A stretch of DNA of 15,009 nucleotides from Patescibacteria group bacterium (GCA_018830605.1 JAHJRZ010000086.1:1-15009), one strand, 5' to 3'. Shown: positions 1-7,733, numbered from the stretch's first letter. Made by a program: numbers and translations. Notes: a model not told the origin generated them from the letters alone.

Positions 1-2114
1 TCCGCTTCGGCCGCTTTAATCCTGGCGTAAGTCTCTTTATCAATTAAGATTTCGCGCGAACGGTTGGTGCCGTCGCTCGGACCGACTAATCCTTGTTCCT
101 CAAGCACATCCAAAAGCCGGGCGGCCCGGGCATAGCCGATACGCAGATGGCGCTGCAGAAGCGAAGCTGAAGCCCTCTTTGAATTTAAAACAATCTCCAC
201 CGCGTCGTCAAATTTTTCATCATCAAACGACTCACCGCTGCCAAAAAATGTTCCCTTCTCCGGCTCATAAGTCAAAATATCTTCTTGATAATGAGCAGCT
301 CCATGTTTTTTAAGCCAGCCCGTCACCCGATGAATTTCTTGATCAGAAAGAAAGACGCCCTGGACACGTTTTGGCTTAGGAGCTGAAAAATGGAGAAAAA
401 GCATATCGCCGTTACCCAAGAGCCGTTCCGCTCCCGACATATCCAGAATTGTTCTGGAATCAACATTCGAGGCCACAGAAAAAGCAATACGACAAGTAAT
501 ATTAGCTTTAATCAGACCGGTGATGACATCAACTGACGGCCGCTGAGTGGCAACCACCAAATGGATGCCAGTAGCACGTGCAAGCTGGGCCAAACGAACG
601 ATCGAGGCCTCGACCTCGCGCGCCGCCACCGCCATCAGATCAGCCAACTCATCAATAATAATAATAATATAAGGCATCTTCTCAACTCCTTTGTTTGAAT
701 TATATGAGGTGATATCGCGCTTGCCCGCCCCTTGGAAAAGATTATAGCGGTCATCCATCTCTTTGACTGCCCAGCGCAGGGCGGAGATGGTCTGTTCGTG
801 CCGAGTAATTACCGGGGTTAAAAGATGGGGCACGCCATTGTATTGGGTAAACTCAACTCTTTTGGGATCAACTAAAATTATCCTTAGTTTCGAGGGAGAA
901 TTATCATAGAGAAGAGCGGTGATAATACTGTTGATGCAGACGCTCTTGCCTGAACCGGTCGAGCCGGCGATCAGAAGATGGGGCATTTTGGCCAGGTCGG
1001 TGACGACCGGCTCGCCCGAGACATCTTTGCCCAAGGCCAACTTAAGAGGAGATTTAAGATTCTCAAATTCTTTGGATTCAAGAATGGGTCGCGCCCGAAC
1101 GATCGCCGGAGAGGTGTTGGGTACTTCAATCCCCACGGCGTCTTTGCCCGGAATCGGCGCTTCAATTCTGATCGGATGAGCCGCCAGAGCGAGTGAGAGA
1201 TCGTTCTGTCTCGCCACAATTTGATTTAATTTAACGCCTGTCTCTGGTTTTAAAGTATACTGGGTCACTGTCGGTCCGACATTAACCTCATCCATCTTGA
1301 CTTCAATGCCAAAATTCTCCAGTGTGCGCCTGATAATCTCCGCTCTCTTCCTGATATCTCCGGCCGCGGGCTGGGTCTCTCTTGATTCCAAAAGATCAAA
1401 CGGCGGAGGCTGCCAAGCTTCCTTGCCTGAAGTGACTAATTCTGATGATTCGACAATTGGCTTTTTTTCAATCCTCTTGCGGCCAAAAGAGAACCATCTT
1501 CTCTTTTCTTCTCCGGGGTTATTATTGATCCTTAGATTCTCCGAGCCCTCGCCAAAACCTAAGTAATAAGAGAGGTCTTTAAACTTATCCGCCAAGGTCT
1601 TTAAGGAAATATTAAGAGCAGCTAAAACCGAAATTATTAATAATCCCAAAAGAATTATAAAAGACGCCCAAAAATTAAAGATATAAAGAAAAATATAAGA
1701 GATTAAAAAACCGACAAAGCCGCCGCCCCCGCCCTCTCCGGCCACCTTAAACGAGCTCTCCGGCAGAACAAAAAGATGAATAATGGCTGACAAGATGATG
1801 ATAAAAGCGATGGTTCCGAGAACCGTCGGGGCGCGCAGGGCAAAACGTTGGGGAAAGAAGAGAGCAGTGCCAAAAAAAAGAAAAACAAGAGGAATCAGAA
1901 GAACGAGATAGCCAAAAATAATGCGCAGAACTCTGATTAAAAAATTACCAAATGTTCCGGCGCCGCCAAAGACCGAGAGAAGCAGCACAAAGCCAATAAT
2001 TATAAGAATTACAGCGATAATTGAACGGGTTGTCTCCGGGTCAAGGCTCCAGCGGATGCTCTTCTCCATTGCTTTTAAGTCTTTTTTTGAGGGCCGGCCG
2101 CGTTTTCCTTCCAT
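1..2114 (-). CDS. ftsK: DNA translocase FtsK/SpoIIIE, C-terminal end cut by the window edge
   Basis: Membrane-anchored, ATP-driven DNA pump that clears and sorts chromosome DNA at the division septum. Translating from the ATG at 2114 gives 704 residues before the edge. About four hydrophobic segments lie at residues ~31-49, 60-87, 97-117 and 133-167. A low-conservation linker follows, then the RecA-like motor with Walker A GSTGSGKS (384-391, K390) and Walker B IIIIIDELADLM (D488, E489). The C-terminal gamma winged helix (SASLLQRHLRIGYARAARLL) binds the KOPS/SRS polarity sequences. The frame is still open at base 1, but the gamma domain is essentially complete, so only a few residues should be missing. 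A GAAGG motif 10 nt before the ATG supports this start. The N-terminal part is short (four-helix type, like SpoIIIE). The gene lies 88 bp downstream of rnj with its own likely promoter. Identification is firm. Confidence 0.97.
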   Translation of the reverse strand, partial: MEGKRGRPSKKDLKAMEKSIRWSLDPETTRSIIAVILIIIGFVLLLSVFGGAGTFGNFLIRVLRIIFGYLVLLIPLVFLFFGTALFFPQRFALRAPTVLGTIAFIIILSAIIHLFVLPESSFKVAGEGGGGGFVGFLISYIFLYIFNFWASFIILLGLLIISVLAALNISLKTLADKFKDLSYYLGFGEGSENLRINNNPGEEKRRWFSFGRKRIEKKPIVESSELVTSGKEAWQPPPFDLLESRETQPAAGDIRKRAEIIRRTLENFGIEVKMDEVNVGPTVTQYTLKPETGVKLNQIVARQNDLSLALAAHPIRIEAPIPGKDAVGIEVPNTSPAIVRARPILESKEFENLKSPLKLALGKDVSGEPVVTDLAKMPHLLIAGSTGSGKSVCINSIITALLYDNSPSKLRIILVDPKRVEFTQYNGVPHLLTPVITRHEQTISALRWAVKEMDDRYNLFQGAGKRDITSYNSNKGVEKMPYIIIIIDELADLMAVAAREVEASIVRLAQLARATGIHLVVATQRPSVDVITGLIKANITCRIAFSVASNVDSRTILDMSGAERLLGNGDMLFLHFSAPKPKRVQGVFLSDQEIHRVTGWLKKHGAAHYQEDILTYEPEKGTFFGSGESFDDEKFDDAVEIVLNSKRASASLLQRHLRIGYARAARLLDVLEEQGLVGPSDGTNRSREILIDKETYARIKAAEA

Positions 2115-2129
2115 AAAATCAAAACCTTC

Positions 2130-2145
2130 AAGCCGATTTCGGCTT
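2130..2145 (-). promoter_or_regulatory. Hairpin in the ftsK leader
   Basis: A perfect 6-bp stem (AAGCCG/CGGCTT) with a 4-nt loop lies just upstream of the GAAGG ribosome-binding site of ftsK. It is not followed by a continuous T-tract (GAAGG comes first), so it is a weak candidate for an intrinsic terminator. It could affect translation initiation or mRNA stability. The structure is seen; the role is inferred. Confidence 0.4.
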
Positions 2146-2158
2146 ATTACTTTTTTCT

Positions 2159-2187
2159 ATTATATCAGAGAGTCAGAAAAGTAAATA
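2159..2187 (-). promoter_or_regulatory. Predicted promoter of ftsK
   Basis: A perfect TATAAT lies at 2164..2159 on the minus strand, about 45 nt before the ftsK ATG. The -35 region is weak: TATTTA with a 17-nt spacer, or TTTACT with a 15-nt spacer. It sits in the 88-bp gap after the rnj stop, so ftsK can be transcribed independently of rnj. Confidence 0.45.
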
Positions 2188-2202
2188 GGGATATTTTCGA
2201 TC

Positions 2203-3966
2203 TTAGACTTCAATTATCACCGGTATGACCATTGGTCTTCTTTGGGTGTGGCGATATAAATACTGGCCAATATCGTCGCGCAGTCTCATTTTGATCTCAT
2301 TATAATCAGCGCGGTGGGTATTATTGTATTTAGACATTAAACGTCTCACCTCGGCTCTCGTTTTGTGAACCAACTCCTCATGGGCGCGCATATAAATAAA
2401 CCCGCGCGAAATCAAGTCCGGCGAAGTGATAAGTTTGCCCGTCTTGTTATCAACCGTGCAGATGATGACAAAGATCCCGTCGCGCGACATTGCCTGGCGG
2501 TCGCGCAGAACGATGTTGCCCACGTCTCCCACGCCCAAACCATCAATCAAAACATATCCCGCCGGCACTCTCTCTTTTAGAATTTGATAATTACCCTCTT
2601 TATCAAACTCAACCACTATCCCGTTCTCGAGAGCTAAAGTATTCGAAGGGCTCAGGCCGATCTCTTGTGCCAAGCGGCAGTGCAGAATCAAATGTCTATC
2701 CTCACCGTGGACGGGAATGAAATATTTGGGCTTAACGATATCAAGCATCGTTTTCAACTCCTCTTGCGCGGCATGGCCCGAGACATGGATATCAACCTGG
2801 CGGCCGTAGATAACATCAGCTCCCAAGCGAAAGAGATTATTAATGGTGGCGGAAATAGCCGTCTCATTGCCCGGGATAGGCGAAGCAGAGACGACGATCG
2901 TATCTCCTGGCTTGATAACTACTTCCCGATGGTCTCCGGAAGCCATGCGCACTAAAGCCGAATAAGCTTCGCCTTGAGAACCGGTACAAATAACAACCAA
3001 CTCTTCATCGCGGATATTTTTAGCTTCTTTGGAGTCGACTAAAACTCCCTGCGGAATCCGCAAATAGCCGAGCCTGGTCGAAGTCTCGACATTATTCTCC
3101 ATACTGCGGCCGGAGATCATTACTCTCCGTCTGTATTTAACCGCCGAATCAATAGACTGCTGGACGCGATTGATGAGTGAGGCAAAAGAAGAAATAATGA
3201 CTCGGCCTTTGGCGCGTTCGAAAATCCGATCCACCGTCTCCCCGACCGTTTTTTCAGACATAGTATAACCCGGAATCTCCACATTAGTTGAATCCGAAAA
3301 CAAAACTAAGACTCCTTCTTGGGCATAGCCGGCCAGCTTGCCAAAATCAGTCACCTCTTTATCAACCGGCGTGTGATCAAATTTAAAATCTCCAGAATGA
3401 ACCAATAAACCTAGAGGTGTATGAATAGCAAAACCGACGCCATCAGGGATAGAGTGATTAACCCTAAAGGGTTCAACTTCAAAAGGGCCAAGTTTAATCT
3501 TATCTCCAGGTTTAATAATTGAAATATTAGGTCTTTTAGTGTTAAACTCCTTCATTTTTGTTTCAATCAAACCCTTGGTGAGCTTGGTGGCATAAAGAGG
3601 CGGGTCGCCAATGCGGCTTAAAATATAAGGGATAGCGCCAATATGATCTTCGTGGCCATGAGTAATAATAATCGCTTGAATACGATGCTTATTATCCTCT
3701 AAGTATTTTGTATTGGGGATGACAAAATCAACCCCGAGCATCTCCTGCTTGGGAAACATAATACCCGAGTCAACAACCAAAATATCATCGCCATACTCGA
3801 TGACCATCATATTTTTGCCGATCTCGCCCAAACCGCCCAAAGGAATGAGCCGAAGTTTGCCTTCTTCTACAGGAGGATACACTTTTTCTTCGCGCTCTCC
3901 ATTTAACGGTTCAAGAGGACGAGGAATCTGCCTTTTTCTTGTTTCGTAATTTCTTCTTAGATTCAT
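2203..3966 (-). CDS. rnj: Ribonuclease J (metallo-beta-lactamase/beta-CASP nuclease)
   Basis: Cytoplasmic 5'-3' exo- and endoribonuclease for mRNA decay and rRNA 5' maturation in bacteria that rely on RNase J. The protein has 587 residues. The metallo-beta-lactamase core starts near residue 37 (LRLIPLGGLGEIGKN). Zinc ligands are seen in HGHEDH (103-108), NHSIPD (H171) and SGDFK (191-195). The beta-CASP part includes SDSTN (224-228), ISGRSM (284-289) and SGH (396-398), and HGE is at 420-422. The C-terminal domain follows. About 35 basic, low-complexity residues precede the core; such extensions are variable in the family. The ATG at 3966 has no Shine-Dalgarno sequence in the 20 nt upstream, but no closer in-frame start fits the conserved core. 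A perfect promoter lies ~70 nt upstream at the end of pnp. Its position after pnp makes an RNA-turnover cluster. Confidence 0.96.
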   Translation of the reverse strand: MNLRRNYETRKRQIPRPLEPLNGEREEKVYPPVEEGKLRLIPLGGLGEIGKNMMVIEYGDDILVVDSGIMFPKQEMLGVDFVIPNTKYLEDNKHRIQAIIITHGHEDHIGAIPYILSRIGDPPLYATKLTKGLIETKMKEFNTKRPNISIIKPGDKIKLGPFEVEPFRVNHSIPDGVGFAIHTPLGLLVHSGDFKFDHTPVDKEVTDFGKLAGYAQEGVLVLFSDSTNVEIPGYTMSEKTVGETVDRIFERAKGRVIISSFASLINRVQQSIDSAVKYRRRVMISGRSMENNVETSTRLGYLRIPQGVLVDSKEAKNIRDEELVVICTGSQGEAYSALVRMASGDHREVVIKPGDTIVVSASPIPGNETAISATINNLFRLGADVIYGRQVDIHVSGHAAQEELKTMLDIVKPKYFIPVHGEDRHLILHCRLAQEIGLSPSNTLALENGIVVEFDKEGNYQILKERVPAGYVLIDGLGVGDVGNIVLRDRQAMSRDGIFVIICTVDNKTGKLITSPDLISRGFIYMRAHEELVHKTRAEVRRLMSKYNNTHRADYNEIKMRLRDDIGQYLYRHTQRRPMVIPVIIEV

Positions 3967-4032
3967 TTAAAAACAAAAACAGCTATTTAATAAATTTTCC
4001 CCGAGAGTCCATAATTCTTACTTGATTATCTA

Positions 4033-4061
4033 ATTGTAGCAAACAATTATTTATTTGTCAA
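4033..4061 (-). promoter_or_regulatory. Strong consensus promoter of rnj, inside the pnp 3' end
   Basis: The minus strand reads TTGACA (4061..4056), a 17-nt spacer, then TACAAT (4038..4033). This has a perfect -35, the optimal spacer and a 5/6 -10. The -35 uses the TTG-ACA codons near the end of pnp (…A-L-T-N-K-stop), so the promoter overlaps the upstream gene. The predicted start is near 4026, giving a ~60-nt leader. That leader holds a short frame, ATG 4012 to TAG 3983 (MDSRGKFIK), out of frame with rnj. Confidence 0.8.
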
Positions 4062-6158
4062 GGCCTGCTTATTTTTAGCTGCTTTCATTGATAAATTAAT
4101 CCGCCCCTGTTCATCAATCTCAATCACTATTACCGGCACAATATCGCCCACTTTGACTACATCTTCAACTTTGTTAACGCGGCGGTCCGCCAGCTGGGAG
4201 ATATGAATTAATCCTTCTTGGCCGGGAAGAACTTCGGCAAAAGCGCCAAAATTCATAAGGCGAGTAATTCTGCCTTGAAATTTTTCTCCCTTTTTGACCT
4301 CATGGGTTAAGCTCTCAATCCACTCCACCGCCCCCTTGAGGTCAGACCCCTCTTTTGAGGAGACCATCACTGTGCCGTCGTCTTCAATGTCAATATCCAC
4401 CCCGGTTTTTTCAATAATCGCGTTGATCACCCTGCCCCCCGGACCGATGACATCTCTGATCTTATCTTTATTAATATGGATTACTTCAATTACTGGCGCG
4501 TATTTGGAAACCCCTGCACGGGGTTTGGCTAAAATTGCCTTCATCTTTTCTAAAATCTTTAGCCGGGCTCTCTTCGCCTCTTCAAATGATTCTTTAAAAA
4601 TATCTTTATTAATTCCAGGAATCTTAACATCAAGCTGCAAAGCGGTGATACCCTCGGAAGTTCCGGCAACCTTAAAATCCATATCGCCGGCAAAATCTTC
4701 AAGCCCTTGAATATCAGTCAAGATTTTATAATCTTTAATCTCTTTATCTCTTTTCAAGCCGACAACCAAACCCATGGCCACGCCCGAGACAGGCTTCTTA
4801 ATCGGCACCCCGGCATCCATCAAAGACAAGCTCATACCGCAGACCGAGGCCATCGAAGTAGAGCCGTTAGAAGAAAGAATTTCTGATACAACTCTAATTG
4901 TATAAGGAAAATCATCTTTGGTCGGAACCATATGGGCTAAAGCTTTTTCCGATAGGGCGCCATGTCCGATCTCGCGCCGGCTGGCCCCCCTAAGGGGAGA
5001 AACCTCGCCCGTAGAATAAGGAGGGAAATTATAATGGTGCATAAAATTTCTCGTTCCTTCTTCTCCCATCGTATCAATCATCTGCTCTTTGGAAGGAGTG
5101 TCCAAGGTTACGATCGAGAGCACCTGGGTCTCGCCGCGGGAAAAGAGGGCTGAACCGTGAGTCCGAGGCAGAAGGCCGACCTCAATCTCGATGGGCCGGA
5201 CCTCATTTAACTTGCGGCCGTCCGGCCTTTTTTCTTCTTCAAGAATAGCCCGCCTTACTTCTTTTTCGACCGCCGCGTCAAAAGCATTTTTGATCTCAAT
5301 TTGCTTATAATCGCCTTCATAAGCGGCCAAAATCTGTGCCTCAAATTTGGCTAAGTTTTGCGTTCTTTTTTCCTTATTAATCTCAACCGCTATTTTGCGC
5401 AATTCAGATCCGAACTCATCAGAAATTTTAACATGGATATCTGATTCATCAATTATAAACTCCGCCTTATCTTTGCCGCCTAATTTAGCGATTTTTCTCT
5501 GAATCTCAATAATCGGTTTGAGCGCTTTCTGTCCCAGCTCGATCGCCTCCAAAACCTTGCTCTCTGAAACCTCATTTGCTTTAGCCTCAATCATTAAAGT
5601 TCTGTCTTTGGTTCCGGCGAGCACTAAATCAAGTTCTGCTTTTTCAATCTTTTCTTCATCCGGATTAAGCTCAAACTTGTCGTCAATCAAACAGACCCGA
5701 ACCGCAGCCACCGGGCCCTCAAAGGGCGCGGGCGACTGCATTAGGGCGGTTGAGGCGGCAATAATCGAAACAATATCTGGATCATTTTTTTTGTCAACTG
5801 ATAAGACTGTCACTATCACCTGAATGTCATTGCGATATTCCTTGGGGAAGAGGGGACGCAGGGGCCGGTCGATTAATCTGGCGGTTAAGACAGCCGCGTC
5901 AGAGGGCCTGCCTTCTCTTTTTATAAATCTAGAACCGGAAATCTTGCCGGCAGCGTAAAACTTCTCTTCATAATCAACCAGTAAAGGAAAATAATCAATC
6001 TCCGGATTCGGCTCTGGTGCCACGCAAACACAAGCTAAAACCACAGTATCGCCATACCTCGCTTCGATTGAGCCGTCAGCTAATTGGGCTAATTTGCCAG
6101 TTGATAATTCAAATTTCTTGCCCGCGAAATCTACATCAAACTTCTTTTCTTGACTCAT
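4047..6158 (-). CDS. pnp: Polyribonucleotide nucleotidyltransferase (PNPase)
   Basis: Phosphorolytic 3'-5' exoribonuclease, active as a trimer, that degrades mRNA to nucleoside diphosphates and can add 3' tails. The 703 residues match the usual family length. The first RNase PH domain spans ~10-145, with the FFRR-like loop region around 77-105. An all-helical linker lies at ~240-310. The second RNase PH domain (~312-545) carries the catalytic GLEDFAGDMDFK motif (D488, D494, K496, aligning with E. coli D486, D492 and K494). A KH domain at ~555-610 has the GPGG loop (572-575), and an S1 domain at ~623-692 has GRITRLMNFGAFAEVLPGQEGLIH. The start is supported by an AAGGAGAGG ribosome-binding site 12 nt upstream. 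The gene follows rpsO by 21 bp, the classic rpsO-pnp operon. Nothing is broken. Confidence 0.98.
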   Translation of the reverse strand: MSQEKKFDVDFAGKKFELSTGKLAQLADGSIEARYGDTVVLACVCVAPEPNPEIDYFPLLVDYEEKFYAAGKISGSRFIKREGRPSDAAVLTARLIDRPLRPLFPKEYRNDIQVIVTVLSVDKKNDPDIVSIIAASTALMQSPAPFEGPVAAVRVCLIDDKFELNPDEEKIEKAELDLVLAGTKDRTLMIEAKANEVSESKVLEAIELGQKALKPIIEIQRKIAKLGGKDKAEFIIDESDIHVKISDEFGSELRKIAVEINKEKRTQNLAKFEAQILAAYEGDYKQIEIKNAFDAAVEKEVRRAILEEEKRPDGRKLNEVRPIEIEVGLLPRTHGSALFSRGETQVLSIVTLDTPSKEQMIDTMGEEGTRNFMHHYNFPPYSTGEVSPLRGASRREIGHGALSEKALAHMVPTKDDFPYTIRVVSEILSSNGSTSMASVCGMSLSLMDAGVPIKKPVSGVAMGLVVGLKRDKEIKDYKILTDIQGLEDFAGDMDFKVAGTSEGITALQLDVKIPGINKDIFKESFEEAKRARLKILEKMKAILAKPRAGVSKYAPVIEVIHINKDKIRDVIGPGGRVINAIIEKTGVDIDIEDDGTVMVSSKEGSDLKGAVEWIESLTHEVKKGEKFQGRITRLMNFGAFAEVLPGQEGLIHISQLADRRVNKVEDVVKVGDIVPVIVIEIDEQGRINLSMKAAKNKQALTNK

Positions 6159-6179
6159 AATTTAAGAGATCCTCTCCTT

Positions 6180-6443
6180 TTATTTCTTTAATCCCAAATC
6201 CTTAATCAATTTTAAATATTTGTTCTCGTCTTCTTTTTTTAAATATCCCAAAAGACGGCGCCGTTTGCCAATTATTTTTAAGAGCCCGACGCGGGAGTCA
6301 TAATCTTTTTTATGATCTTTTAAGTGCTTGGTTAATTCATTAATTCTCTTGGTTAAACCAACAATCTGCACCTGGGTTGAGCCGGTGTCTTCTTTATGAA
6401 CTCTGTATTTGTCGCTTAATTTTTCTTGTTTGGTCTTAGCCAT
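6180..6443 (-). CDS. rpsO: 30S ribosomal protein S15
   Basis: Primary-binding small-subunit protein that contacts the 16S rRNA central domain and bridge B4. The 87 residues are close to the usual 88-89. Family motifs are visible: the TGSTQVQI start of helix 1 (residues 21-28), the HLKDHKKDYDSRVGLLKIIGKRRRLL segment (40-65) that holds the rRNA-contacting residues, and LGYLKKEDENKYLKLIKDLGLKK to the end. It is the first gene of the rpsO-pnp operon. No clear Shine-Dalgarno sequence precedes the ATG; the ~45-nt AU-rich leader looks unstructured, so an S15 autoregulatory pseudoknot is not evident. Confidence 0.97.
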   Translation of the reverse strand: MAKTKQEKLSDKYRVHKEDTGSTQVQIVGLTKRINELTKHLKDHKKDYDSRVGLLKIIGKRRRLLGYLKKEDENKYLKLIKDLGLKK

Positions 6444-6494
6444 TTTTCAAATTAAAAATTAAAAAATAAAAGATAAAAATTATTGCTTATTTAT

Positions 6495-6521
6495 ATTATA
6501 ACATGAGTGATCAAAATGCAA
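6495..6521 (-). promoter_or_regulatory. Extended -10 promoter of rpsO-pnp
   Basis: The minus strand has TGTTATAAT, i.e. an extended -10 (TG, one base, TATAAT at 6500..6495). A weak TTGCAT lies 15 nt upstream (6521..6516). The predicted start near 6488 gives a ~45-nt leader. The promoter begins directly after the tRNA gene, and no terminator is seen between them, so read-through from the tRNA is also possible. Confidence 0.65.
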
Positions 6522-6525
6522 GATT

Positions 6526-6597
6526 TGGGCCCAGCAGGATTCGAACCTGCGACCGTTCGGATATAAGCCGAATGCTCTACCGCTGAGCTATAGGCCC
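6526..6597 (-). tRNA. tRNA-Ile, anticodon UAU (reads AUA)
   Basis: A 72-nt cloverleaf without an encoded CCA. The acceptor is GGGCCTA with TGGGCCC (one G-U pair) and discriminator A73. The D stem is GCTC/GAGC, the anticodon stem TTCGG/CCGAA with loop CTTATAT, the variable loop 5 nt (CGGTC), and the T stem GCAGG/CCTGC with loop TTCGAAT. The anticodon UAU occupies 6565..6563. All stems pair fully. UAU reads the isoleucine codon AUA directly, whereas most bacteria use a CAU tRNA modified by TilS to lysidine. A73 fits isoleucine identity. It lies just upstream of the rpsO promoter and at the left edge of the accessory island. IleRS is encoded at the other edge. Confidence 0.95.
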
Positions 6598-6600
6598 AAA

Positions 6601-6669
6601 TTCAGCTACCAGCTTACAGCTTCCTGCTATCAAAGAATGCTGGCTGCTGTCGGCTGATTGCTGACTGCT
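6601..6669 (-). repeat. Heptamer array AGCNNNN beside the tRNA
   Basis: On the minus strand AGC recurs every 7 nt: four units (AGCAGTC, AGCAATC, AGCCGAC, AGCAGCC), one 13-nt unit, then four more (AGCAGGA, AGCTGTA, AGCTGGT, AGCTGAA). The last ends 3 nt before tRNA base 1. The phase is exact in eight of nine units, and only the AGC is constant. The array lies in what would be the tRNA 5' leader. Function unknown. Confidence 0.7.
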
Positions 6670-6690
6670 ACACGACAACATATTAGGTAT

Positions 6691-6699
6691 ATTTTAGCA
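6691..6699 (-). promoter_or_regulatory. Possible extended -10 for tRNA-Ile
   Basis: The minus strand reads TGCTAAAAT, i.e. TG-n-TAAAAT, ~95 nt before the tRNA. No convincing -35 is seen. If used, the primary transcript would carry the heptamer array as leader. This is the best candidate in the 238-bp gap 6598-6835, which otherwise holds the array, repeat B and a possible attC remnant. Confidence 0.3.
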
Positions 6700-6720
6700 C
6701 AAAATCAAGAGATATGCTGT

Positions 6721-6753
6721 CCTCCCAGTCCATTTGAGCTGGTTTTTATTTGG
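6721..6753. repeat. Repeat B, left copy (imperfect hairpin plus T-tract)
   Basis: On the plus strand CCCAG..CATTTGAGCTGG is followed by TTTTTATTTG. It matches the copy at 9988-10021 apart from a 2-nt gap and three substitutions. Here the stem is imperfect (CCAG/CTGG core). The two direct copies bracket the 3.3-kb segment with the radical SAM gene, the cassette-like gene and one restriction-modification module. Confidence 0.6.
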
Positions 6754-6804
6754 ATATCAAATCGGAAGAGATGAATTTCACTTCACGTATATGGATAAAC
6801 GAAG

Positions 6805-6827
6805 TTTGCGAAGCAAGTCGGACGAAG
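6805..6827. repeat. Possible degraded attC-like remnant
   Basis: TGCGAAGCA followed 4 nt later by GGACGAAG resembles the loop of the attC-like site at 8321-8394 (TGCGAAGCA, 3 nt, GGATGAAG). It lies just past the stop of the radical SAM gene, where a cassette 3' site would be expected. No TAAC/GTTA boxes or ATATCTG box remain, so this is weak. Confidence 0.3.
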
Positions 6828-6835
6828 GGGCTTTT

Positions 6836-7678
6836 TTAAAACTTGTAATTAAATGTTGCCTTGGCGTTATCAATATAATTATTTTCTGAAATAAATTTTT
6901 TCCATTTTTCTACAATATTTTCGTCAAAAACATTTCCTATTTCAACCTCTCTGCATAGATTAAAGTCATCGACGGGCATGAAAACATTTCCGTTAGAGGC
7001 CACAAAAAAATATGCATTAGTTCTATCTTTTCTTTTTGAAATTGCAATCTTAAAATATTTTGAAAATTTATCTTTGATTTTTTGAGTTGCTTCATCAAAC
7101 TGCTCTGGCAAAACCTCGAGAAGGGATTTATTTTTCACTGCATTGACATTTTGGGGGATAAATTCGTAGATTTTCCAAATATCAATAGGATAATCCTTTA
7201 TCAGGTCTCCAATTTTTTCAAGTTTATCAATATTATCTTTAGTCACAACAGTCCCAATTCTGATAATTGGCTTTTTGGGTTTTTCTTTGAAAAAATTGAG
7301 TATCCTTAGAATATTGTCAAGATTATCCGAATTTCTATAACTTTTATTTGGAAAATCAATAGGCAAACCGATTACATCAACATTTTTTAGAATTAAATCC
7401 GAATATTTGAAAAATAAATCTCCATTTGTATCGAGGAAGATTTTGAAATTATATTTTCTGAGCTCTTTAATTATGTCTTCAAAATCTCCCCTAACCAAAG
7501 GTTCTCCTCCACAAAGAACAATCGCTTTTACTCCATTTTGAGAAAAAAGATGAAACAATTTTTTTAATTTCAAAAAATTCATTTCTTCTAAATTTTGTGG
7601 TGGCCCGTAACAATATTTGCAGTTATTATTACATTTTGAAGTAATACGAAAACTTACAATTTCTGGAAATGGTTTCAT
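6836..7678 (-). CDS. Radical SAM protein of unknown function
   Basis: The 280 residues start from the ATG at 7678. The radical SAM [4Fe-4S] motif CNNNCKYC (C16, C20, C23) and the SAM-binding CGGEP (56-60) are intact, followed by LDTNGD, as in a standard partial TIM barrel. The later part reads IWKIYEFIPQN, then FFVASNGNVFMPVDD and EIGNV. This resembles the distal region of MoaA/PqqE-like or SPASM-type enzymes, but without a cysteine cluster, so no auxiliary Fe-S cluster is evident. A TTG at 7735 would add 19 residues, but they lie in the attC-like repeat, so the ATG is preferred. An AGGAA lies 13 nt upstream. The gene is AT-rich like the rest of the island and sits next to restriction-modification genes. 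A viperin-like nucleotide dehydratase is conceivable but not supported by a specific motif. Confidence 0.85.
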   Translation of the reverse strand: MKPFPEIVSFRITSKCNNNCKYCYGPPQNLEEMNFLKLKKLFHLFSQNGVKAIVLCGGEPLVRGDFEDIIKELRKYNFKIFLDTNGDLFFKYSDLILKNVDVIGLPIDFPNKSYRNSDNLDNILRILNFFKEKPKKPIIRIGTVVTKDNIDKLEKIGDLIKDYPIDIWKIYEFIPQNVNAVKNKSLLEVLPEQFDEATQKIKDKFSKYFKIAISKRKDRTNAYFFVASNGNVFMPVDDFNLCREVEIGNVFDENIVEKWKKFISENNYIDNAKATFNYKF

Positions 7679-7733
7679 AATTAGAAAATGATTCCTAGAT
7701 ATAAATAACTTTTGCGCCCCGTAGCCCGATTGC

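Noticed and set aside
919..1179. Plus-strand open frames across 900-6100
   Set aside because: They lie fully inside ftsK, rnj and pnp in other frames, and their translations have no recognisable domains.
6836..7678. Calling the radical SAM protein a viperin
   Set aside because: Only general barrel features and a WK-x-Y stretch are shared; no specific viperin substrate motif was recognised by eye.
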